14,366 nt of DNA, taken from positions 1-14,366 of the forward strand of contig JAISEX010000223.1 in NCBI GenBank assembly GCA_031263875.1, read 5' to 3'. The notes below the pieces were generated by a model. The model searched no databases, was not told where the DNA came from, and saw nothing but the letters and a program-made list of their open reading frames with translations. The position numbers were made by a program, and so were the translations under genes. Shown here one piece after another: positions 7,302 to 13,900 of the stretch (the first letter of the stretch is position 1; each line of letters starts with the position of its first letter). Source of the DNA: Eubacteriales Family XIII. Incertae Sedis bacterium. Its GTDB lineage: Bacteria > Bacillota > Clostridia > Peptostreptococcales > Anaerovoracaceae.

Positions 7302-8730
7302 CCGGGGCCCGCCTTTCGAGTATGCGCGTCGCATCGTCATAACTGAGCGGATAGTCCAAAAATTCGCGGTAGAACCGCTGCACCTCGGAAGCCATGTCGA
7401 GGTCCGCAAACAATTCGGGATGGATGGTCTTCGCCATATACTCGACAAGCAATATCTTCTGGAGCCCCATATCCCAATAGAACACCCCCGAGGGAGTGAG
7501 TATGACCCGTTTGTTTTTAATTGCGCCGATCTGCGCGTATTTCGCGTTGGCGTAAGCTGCCGCCGCGACCTCGTCCGCGGCGCCGTCCTCGCTCCCGCTC
7601 ATGCCGCAGTGGTCGATAAAGATATAGTCGGGATTCCACGAGGCGAGTTTCTCCGCGTCCGTGTTAATGCGGTTGCCGCCTTCAAGCTCTTTCGTTACGG
7701 CTGCGCCGCCCGCCGCCTCGATCACTTCTATAATGTCGGACAGCCTGCCGTAGGTGGTGAGGATGTCCGTGCCCGCGTAATAGACCGTAGGCCGCTCCGC
7801 GTCGGTGAGGCCGTCCGTGCGGCTCTTGATAGACGCGAGGCGCTCGTCGAAATATTCGTCATAGGCGTCCGCTCTTGCCTGCGCGTCCGCGCCGAGCGGC
7901 GCGGCGAAGGTGTGAAGCAATGCCTTCACATCGTCAAGCGTCCTCGTCGTCTCCCCTTGGATATACCCGACCTTCGTTTTTTCAAGAAGCGCGATCTCAT
8001 TGGGCCGTGGGAAGGTGTAGACTAAATCCGGCTCATACGAAAAGAGCGTTTCCATATTGACCGCCGCATGGACGTCTTCGAGCACGGGAAGCCTGTCGAT
8101 GTGCTTATATACCTCAAACGCCCACGGGAAATTTTCCGTCTGGACGTCGGCGCGGACAACGATGCGGCTTTCCGCCCCGAGCAGGGTAAGCGCTTCATAG
8201 GACGGGCCGTAGACCGCCGCAAGCCTCTGCGGGTTTTCGGGTATCTGCGCCGCAGAGTTGCTGCCAGCGCTGCCGGAGCGGGCTGTGCCGTAGCCGCCCC
8301 TTATGTCCAGCCCCGCGGGAGCCGCCGGCGGCTCCGCTTCTTCCGGCGTAATGCCCTCGGCAGGCCGGAACGAGACGCTTTCCCCGTCAAGCCCATCGAA
8401 GACCCAATCCCCGTCCGGGTAGTCAATTTCGATCGCCTGTTTGAGCGCGGCGGCAACGGTCTGCGCATTGTCGCCGACGAGAAGGCTGACCGGCTGGTCG
8501 TCGCAGTCGCCGCAGGGATTTGACGCCTGGTCTTGGTAGACGTTCATGGTGTAACCGAGATAGGTAATGACGCCCGGCTCGCGCAGGCTGCCGCTGACGG
8601 TAATGGTGTAGACGTCCCTGCCGCCGCAGCCGATAAACAGAAGGGACAGCGCGGACAAAAATACCAAGAGGAGCGCGCAAAATACCTTCCGCATTGCCGT
8701 TCTTCGTTTCGGGTATATCGTTGCATTCAT
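7294..8730 (-). CDS. Substrate-binding lipoprotein of FecCD-type importer, with extra N-terminal domain
   Basis: This 478-residue protein has a basic N-terminus, a hydrophobic segment and the lipobox-like LLFIGC, with Cys35 predicted to be lipidated. Residues about 165-460 form a class III periplasmic-binding-type domain (PF01497 family). Evidence includes NPQRLAAVYGPSYEALTLLG, then METLFSYEPDLVYTF, a long linking helix (280-305), and WNPDYIFIDH (365-374). Members bind iron-siderophores, haem, cobalamin, or molybdate/tungstate (MolA). Before it lies an unusual domain (38-145) with a CGDC motif (73-76) and a helix-strand pattern like domain B of the neighbouring surface proteins, then an Ala/Ser/Gly linker. 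Two starts are possible: ATG 8730, with GGAAGGG 11 bases upstream, or ATG 8694, which gives a more usual signal length but a weak SD. The gene begins 3 bases after the permease gene. Confidence 0.87.
   Translation of the reverse strand: MNATIYPKRRTAMRKVFCALLLVFLSALSLLFIGCGGRDVYTITVSGSLREPGVITYLGYTMNVYQDQASNPCGDCDDQPVSLLVGDNAQTVAAALKQAIEIDYPDGDWVFDGLDGESVSFRPAEGITPEEAEPPAAPAGLDIRGGYGTARSGSAGSNSAAQIPENPQRLAAVYGPSYEALTLLGAESRIVVRADVQTENFPWAFEVYKHIDRLPVLEDVHAAVNMETLFSYEPDLVYTFPRPNEIALLEKTKVGYIQGETTRTLDDVKALLHTFAAPLGADAQARADAYDEYFDERLASIKSRTDGLTDAERPTVYYAGTDILTTYGRLSDIIEVIEAAGGAAVTKELEGGNRINTDAEKLASWNPDYIFIDHCGMSGSEDGAADEVAAAAYANAKYAQIGAIKNKRVILTPSGVFYWDMGLQKILLVEYMAKTIHPELFADLDMASEVQRFYREFLDYPLSYDDATRILERRAPDA
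8296..8619 (-). other. Extra N-terminal domain on the importer receptor
   Basis: Residues 38-145 precede the normal binding-protein fold. The order is a beta region (YTITVSGSL), a cysteine pair CGDC followed by DD, a helix (TVAAALKQAI), then strands (WVFDGLDGESVSFRPAE) and an Ala/Gly/Ser linker. The helix-then-strands half resembles the end of domain B in the lipoprotein and the giant surface protein, but the H-x-H motif is absent. Homology is suggestive, not proven. Confidence 0.5.
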
Positions 8731-8733
8731 ACG

Positions 8734-9759
8734 TTATTGATCCCTTCCCGAGCGCGCAAGCAGGGCGAGGAAAAGCGGCGCGCCGATAAGCGCGGTCAGC
8801 ACCCCGAGCGGCAACTCGATGGCGAGCAGCGTCCGCGCCGCGTCGTCTACGGCCATCAGGAAAACCGCCCCGATGAGCAGGGACGCCGGAAGCAGTTTCC
8901 GGTAATCGGGTCCCGTAATAAGCCGCGCGATATGCGGCACGATGAGGCCCACCCACGCTATCATGCCCCCGACCGCGACCGACCCGGATGTGAGCAGGGT
9001 TGCGCAGAGGATCACAAGCATACGCGATTTTCCGGCATCGACGCCGAGCGCGTTTATTTCCTCGTCCGAAAGCGAGAGGACATTGAGCCGGAAGCGCATA
9101 AGGAACAGAAGCAGCCCTCCTATAGCGAGCGGCGCAAGCATAATGAGGATATCCTCTTTGATAACATAGGCCAGACCGCCCATCAGCCAAAAGGTGATCG
9201 CCGGCAGCTCGTCATAGGGGTCGGCGGCGAGCTTCACGCTGGAGATAAGCGCGGAAAATATGGCGGTGATAACCATGCCGCAGAGGACGAGGGTCGTGGT
9301 ATTGTCGCGCATCCGGCCGGAAAACCGGACGCCCGCAAGAGAGGATATGGCGACGCCGACGATGCCGAAACAGAAGGCGATAACTTGCAGCCATATCTTG
9401 CCGAGCCCGAGAAAGATCGCGAGCGCCGCGCCGAAACTCGCGCCCGCCGCCGCGCCGAGAATATCGGGCGACACGAGCGGATTGCGGAAGATGCCCTGAT
9501 AGGTCGCGCCCGACACGGAAAGGGCGGAACCGATAAGCGCCGACGCGATCAGGCGCGGCAGCCGCATGGTGAAAAAGACCGTCCCGTCCATGCTTCCCGA
9601 ATCCGCGCGCCCCGTAATAAGGGCGAGCAGCTCGCGCGGCGCGATACTGTATCTGCCGACGCACAGCGACACCGCAAAAACGACGATAAGCAGAGCGATA
9701 AGCCCCGCAAATATCAGCGCGTTATTTTGTTTTGGTGTAACTCTCTTTTTTCGTGCCAT
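8734..9759 (-). CDS. FecCD-family ABC importer permease
   Basis: This 341-residue polytopic membrane protein is the channel of a type II importer (FecCD/BtuC/MolB family). Signature stretches are VFFTMRLPRLIASALIG (61-77), SVSGATYQGIFRNPLVSPDI (81-100), GGMIAWVGLIVPHIAR (264-279) and ELPLGVLTALIGAPLFLALL near the end. About ten membrane segments are expected, and the length is standard. The open frame extends 32 codons upstream, but those residues are not membrane-like and overlap a strong leader hairpin. The ATG at 9759 starts a typical basic N-terminus (MARKKR) behind a modest GAGAGA SD. Only one permease is present, so it should act as a homodimer. It opens the tightly packed importer operon. 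Confidence 0.92.
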   Translation of the reverse strand: MARKKRVTPKQNNALIFAGLIALLIVVFAVSLCVGRYSIAPRELLALITGRADSGSMDGTVFFTMRLPRLIASALIGSALSVSGATYQGIFRNPLVSPDILGAAAGASFGAALAIFLGLGKIWLQVIAFCFGIVGVAISSLAGVRFSGRMRDNTTTLVLCGMVITAIFSALISSVKLAADPYDELPAITFWLMGGLAYVIKEDILIMLAPLAIGGLLLFLMRFRLNVLSLSDEEINALGVDAGKSRMLVILCATLLTSGSVAVGGMIAWVGLIVPHIARLITGPDYRKLLPASLLIGAVFLMAVDDAARTLLAIELPLGVLTALIGAPLFLALLARSGRDQ

Positions 9760-9779
9760 ACGCGATCTCTCTTCTGCGC

Positions 9780-9860
9780 GAAAGACAACCGGCGGTTCTG
9801 GGCTGTCTTTCGATGGTTCTCTTTTGTATGCGGAGCCGGGGAATCCGGCCCGCATACAAA
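9780..9860 (-). promoter_or_regulatory. Two strong hairpins in the leader of the importer operon
   Basis: The 132-base gap before the FecCD permease holds two hairpins. The first has 11-base-pair arms 9823-9833 and 9850-9860 plus an inner GCCGG/CCGGC stem (9835-9839, 9845-9849), with one bulged base. The second has arms GAAAGACA (9780-9787) and TGTCTTTC (9804-9811). On the minus-strand transcript neither is followed by a U-run. They could be an mRNA processing or stabilising structure, an attenuator, or a cis-regulatory RNA. I do not recognise a known riboswitch. Confidence 0.5.
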
Positions 9861-9891
9861 CCTCAGATTAGTTCAACAACATTCAAGTGTC

Positions 9892-10671
9892 TCAAACCGG
9901 ACAAGAGTCCGGAGCGTCATACCACCTCCCATCTTGCAATTCACCATTCCAACCTTGTAATGTCGGAAGATCAACACCATATCCTCGCAGGAAGATATTA
10001 TCGATAATATACATATACAGTGTTTCTTCCCCGTCACCTTCAAATTCAATGATATTATCGTTCGCAGTGAGCGTATACCCGGTCGGAAGCGGATTCGTTG
10101 TGGTAATAGATACCACGATGCCCTTTGCCAAGGTCGCGGGGTCAGGATAAGACTGGTAGTTGTCAATAAAGGCGGTGAATGTGTTTATCAGCAGCGGGCT
10201 GCGTGTACCAGCAATAGGAACGATATTCCCCGTCCCATCGTCTTTGTATAGACCGAGATGTATCATCCCGTTTCCCTGCACGGTTGAGCAAATTTCCATG
10301 CTAACCGTCGTATCGCCCTCATCCTGATAACTAACGGTTTCACCGAGATTGATAACGGTTACGAAATCCTCAATCGCGTCCGCTTGAACGCCATCAATGA
10401 GAATGCCGGTCATATTGCTGTCTATTGTCAACTTTCCGGACAATACGCTTGAGTATCCCGGGCTTGGAGCAACCGTAAAGGTAACGGTATCCGTCCCATT
10501 GGTGCCGATCGTTGTCCTCGCGAGCACGTCTTGACCGTTGATTGTGATAGCGAGTGTGAAATGGGGGTCTGGCGAACTGGGAACTACTACTGTCGATGAA
10601 TCGTAATAGAATGTTATGATAACCGTATTAGCGGTTATTGTCGCTGTATAATCTTCGTATGAAGTAGCCAT
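9892..10671 (-). CDS. Unrecognised 259-residue A-B module protein without signal peptide
   Basis: I do not recognise this family by name. The ATG at 10671 is chosen because AAAGGA lies seven bases upstream; an upstream GTG would add 23 Lys/Arg-rich residues and overlap a hairpin. The predicted protein is nearly all beta, with no signal peptide or membrane helix. Residues 135-223 align with domain B of the giant surface protein (GMIHLGLYK against GMVHFILLK; TAFIDNY against TAHFHDY; then GYTLTAN against GYTASYE). The two His of the motif become Phe168 and Asp170. Residues about 10-90 may correspond to domain A. The C-terminus (WNGELQDGRWYD, SCPV) is unlike the neighbours. The DNA is visibly more AT-rich than the surrounding genes (22 of 60 G+C in 9961-10020). 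Without a signal it may use another export route or stay cytoplasmic. Confidence 0.7.
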   Translation of the reverse strand: MATSYEDYTATITANTVIITFYYDSSTVVVPSSPDPHFTLAITINGQDVLARTTIGTNGTDTVTFTVAPSPGYSSVLSGKLTIDSNMTGILIDGVQADAIEDFVTVINLGETVSYQDEGDTTVSMEICSTVQGNGMIHLGLYKDDGTGNIVPIAGTRSPLLINTFTAFIDNYQSYPDPATLAKGIVVSITTTNPLPTGYTLTANDNIIEFEGDGEETLYMYIIDNIFLRGYGVDLPTLQGWNGELQDGRWYDAPDSCPV

Positions 10672-10678
10672 GTTAATT

Positions 10679-10684
10679 TCCTTT
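10679..10684 (-). promoter_or_regulatory. Ribosome binding site deciding the start of the 259-residue gene
   Basis: The minus strand reads AAAGGA, ending seven bases before the ATG at 10671. It favours this start over the GTG at 10740, which would otherwise extend the frame. Confidence 0.65.
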
Positions 10685-10719
10685 CTTTTTCTTATGTTTC
10701 TCCGAATACATCTTTTACC

Positions 10720-10750
10720 GCGCCCGAAACGTTGTTTCACTTCCGGGCGC
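10720..10750. other. Hairpin in the 5' leader of the 259-residue gene
   Basis: GCGCCCG-AA (10720-10728) pairs with TTCCGGGCGC (10741-10750), with one extra base and a 12-base loop. It lies between the TATAAT box and the start codon. No U-run follows on the minus strand. On the plus strand a T-rich stretch follows only after several bases, so a terminator reading is weak. Confidence 0.45.
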
Positions 10751-10780
10751 CGTGCACTTTATTTCTTCTTCAATCAAATT

Positions 10781-10786
10781 ATTATA
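10781..10786 (-). promoter_or_regulatory. Candidate -10 promoter box upstream of the 259-residue gene
   Basis: The minus strand reads a perfect TATAAT about 110 bases before the start codon, in the longest gap inside the gene block. No good TTGACA-like -35 box is visible at 16-18 bases upstream, and no extended -10 TG is present. The promoter call is therefore tentative. Confidence 0.35.
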
Positions 10787-10859
10787 CTCCCTTCTTCAAA
10801 ACATCTGTTGTGATAACGGATACGCGCATATTGTATGCATGTAATGTTTCTCCTGTTCC

Positions 10860-10898
10860 GCCCGGAATGACAGAGGCGCAACGCGTATCATTCCGAGC
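10860..10898. repeat. Hairpin repeat between the giant surface gene and the next gene
   Basis: GCCCGGAATGA (10860-10870) pairs with TCATTCCGAGC (10888-10898), with one G-U pair on the minus-strand RNA and an inner GCGCAACGC loop region. It begins 17 bases after the stop of the giant gene. The flank reads TCATTCCGAGCGAATAACGAAG, which recalls the dispersed palindromic repeats of the TCATTCNGAGCG type seen in many bacterial genomes. It could act as a 3' mRNA-end structure, but no U-run follows. Confidence 0.5.
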
Positions 10899-10914
10899 GA
10901 ATAACGAAGGTTAA

Positions 10915-13900
10915 TTAATTTCTGCTGCGCAGTTTCCCCGTCTGCAGCAAGAGGTTCATAACCAATGCCCCGATAGCGAGGAAGGCGAGGCACGCTAGCA
11001 TCAGAATCAGTACGAACGCATAGGTCGGCAGGTTTATGCCGCCGGTATCCTGCGCCGTAGAGACAGGAATGGCTTTCGCCGAATCGTCGGCAAACGATAC
11101 CGGATTTTGGCTTTCCGGCAGCAGGCCGCTCTCGTCCGCGGCGGCTTCGATTTCATCGGCTGCGTCTGTCGTCACCTGCGTATTTTGGTTTGTCGCGCCC
11201 GGTTGCGTGCTGTAATACGTGTTGTTATTCGTTACCGTCTTGCCATCCGCACCGGCTTTGCCAGTCGCGCCAGTTGCGCCGGTCGCGCCAGTTTTTCCGG
11301 TTGCGCCAGTTTTTCCGGGTGTGCCGGTTTCACCGGGCTGTTCGGTTTCGCCGGTTTCGTCTGGTGTGTCGGTTCCGCCGGCGCTCGCCTTGGGCAGTCC
11401 GGTGGCAGTGATCGGCAGAGCCACCACGAAATTATCCGAGAAAAGCACCTGCACCAACGCGCTGGCATCCCCGTTCGCATCGCCGGTCCCCAGTTTCGCC
11501 TGAAGTTTGGCAAACGCGGACGGCAGCAAAGTGACGACTGTGCTGCCCGCCGATAACGTGTAATCCGTCCCCTTGACAAGCAAGATGCCGCCGAGATACA
11601 CCGTGGCATTGGGGTCGAAGTCGCCGTTGATATGGATGGTCAGGTTGCCGTTCGCCGGTATGTCGTAGATGACGGCCGCGGGATCGGCGGCGACTACTTC
11701 GCCTGTCGTCTGGCCGGTTATGCTCACCGCATCTACCGTGCGCTCATTTTCGCCCGGCGTCGTATTGCCCGCGGCGTCAGTCGTGTTTCCGCTGTTTTGT
11801 ACGGTATTCACCGCGCCATATGCAACGAGTTGAAGATCGATGATCTCGCCCGCTGACGCGTTGTTCGCCGTGATGATAATGCGGCTCCCCACGGCGGTGG
11901 CCGTGTAGCCGGAGATCGCTATCTCGCCGTCGACCGGGGCGTAGCCTTCATCGGCTCCGCCATTGAATTTGTCAACGATAGACTGGGCGAAAGATGCCGC
12001 GTCAAGGTTCAGGTAGTCGTGGTAATGCGCCACAAAGGTCGCGCCATAGCCGTTGAGCTGATTGCCAAACGGCTGACCGTTCACCAGGAATTTGAGGTGA
12101 ACCATGCCCCGCGTGGTGTCCGCCGGCGCAACGACCGTCTTCGCCACAGACGCCTTGCCCGTTTCCGTACCGCGTACGTACGCGGCGTTCACCAGGCTTA
12201 CGCCATTGGGCACAAAGAGGTCGATGGTCGGGAAGGTGACGGAAACGCCGTTCCCATCGCCGGTGGTCAGCGAGGTTCCTACCCCGGTTCCCGCATTCTT
12301 CGGGGAGACCTGCAGCCTGCCCGAGAACGAAGCGAAATTGATATGCATTTTAAGTACCAGCGTATTTCCGCCCTCAACGGATATTTCCGACGCTGTCGCG
12401 CTGAGCGGATTCGTGCCGCCGATAGTCATATTCAGGCTGTCGATAAGCGCCTGCGCGTTGTTAAGGCTGATGGCCTTGTCAAACGGGATGCGGAGGGTGA
12501 TAAACTGGTCGTCGGTGCTGGTGCCGTCGGTGGTGGTATTAACCGTGCCACCGTGGCCCGTGCCCACGCTGTACGCCCCTGTTGTCTGAGCAGGCGCTTC
12601 TGTTGGCGGTTCAGGTTCTTCTTCTCCCGACACATTGACCGTCAGTACCAACGGCAGAGAATACCGGTAGGCGACGTAATCGTCGTCTGCGGCAGTCTGC
12701 GCGGTGTGCGGGTCGAGCGACGTGTTGTGCATATAAGCTTCGACGGCAACCGTCGTCGTGCCGGATGACACGCCGGTAATGGTGAGTTGGCCGGTAACCG
12801 GATCAAAATTGGCCGTTGCGACCGAACCGTTCGGATTGCCGACCGCAGCGCCTTTTATCTCCTCAATGCGCTGCAACACCGAGGTGTCCGTATATTGATT
12901 ATTACAAGCACAGAACCCAAGCGTCAGCTTGCTCACAACGCAGCCAAGGCTTTCGTTGCAGGGAATCGGCCCCATTGGATCGGTAATAGCGCCGTAACAG
13001 CCGCCGCACGTCGCGTAGGCGCGTTCGGACGTCTTGCTCGGCGTAAACTGGACCGTGACGGATTCGCCCGCCTTTACACTGACAGCGCTCCCGGCATCGG
13101 AAGATACGGTAAAGTTTTCCGTGTAGACCTTCATATTGGTCTTGTCTTGGAAGATGCCCGTCTTTGCGCTCCATGCCGGCGTTTCGGACGACCCGCCCGC
13201 ATAGCCGGTATCGCCTCCCGATTTCGTATTGGCGACCGCCGCGTTAAGAGCGGCAGTCTGCGCGTCGATTTCGCTCTGCAGATAGTAGATGGACGCGTTC
13301 ATCGAGCGCGCTTTTGCGAGTTCGTTTTGCAGCGCCGTATACGCATCCGCCGCGTAGTCTTCCGCGGACGCCGCCTGCGCCGTAGAAATGGCGGATAAAA
13401 TCGCCGTCTTATCTGCCTGCGTATCGCGGTCACGCGGATAGCCCACCAAAAGCAGATCGATCACATCTCCCGCCGCGGAGTTTTTTGCCGTGATGGTAAG
13501 GATATTACCCTCATAGCTCGCGGTATAGCCTGCGGCGAAAGTGGGAGCGGCTATAAGCCCCGCAACCCTCGATGTCAAACCAGCCGCCGTATCGGTGAGA
13601 TAGTCATGGAAGTGCGCGGTCATATTACCGCCTTTGTCATCAATCGGCGCAACCGGCTCCCCGTTCTTCAGCAAGATAAAGTGTACCATCCCGCGCGTCA
13701 TCGAAGGCGGCACTACGATTTCCTTGACGACGCGGGCATTTGCCGCAGCGGTCGCCGCCGTTTGGGAGACGGTCGAAAGCTGCGTACCCGTGGCCACCAC
13801 CATATTCACATTGGGGAAGACGATCGGATGTCCGTTCGCATCCGTCAATGAAGCAAGTGTTTTATCAGAACTCTTTGCGGTAGCGATCAGACGGCCGGTC

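Noticed and set aside
7033..8025. Plus-strand open frame of 330 codons
   Set aside because: It is antisense to the importer ATPase and receptor, whose family motifs are clear; no motif is visible in the plus-strand product.
9760..9891. Known riboswitch (cobalamin or molybdenum-cofactor type) in the importer leader
   Set aside because: The region is short and I could not match any conserved core of these RNAs; only simple hairpins are visible.
8533..9960. Long plus-strand open frame of 475 codons
   Set aside because: It lies antisense to the FecCD permease and receptor genes, is rich in Arg, Lys, Glu and Gln without any recognisable domain, and is best explained by codon bias of the opposite strand.
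9995..10010. Perfect 16-base palindrome ATATTATCGATAATAT, Fur-box-like
   Set aside because: It lies inside the coding region of the 259-residue protein near its end, far from any start, and is likely a by-product of AT-rich codons.
10990..11050. Sortase anchoring signal in the giant protein
   Set aside because: INLPTYAF precedes the membrane helix, but it lacks the LPxTG form; plain membrane anchoring is the safer reading.
12019..12768. Plus-strand open frame of 249 codons
   Set aside because: It is antisense to the second composite repeat of the giant surface protein and shows only Arg- and Val-rich composition.
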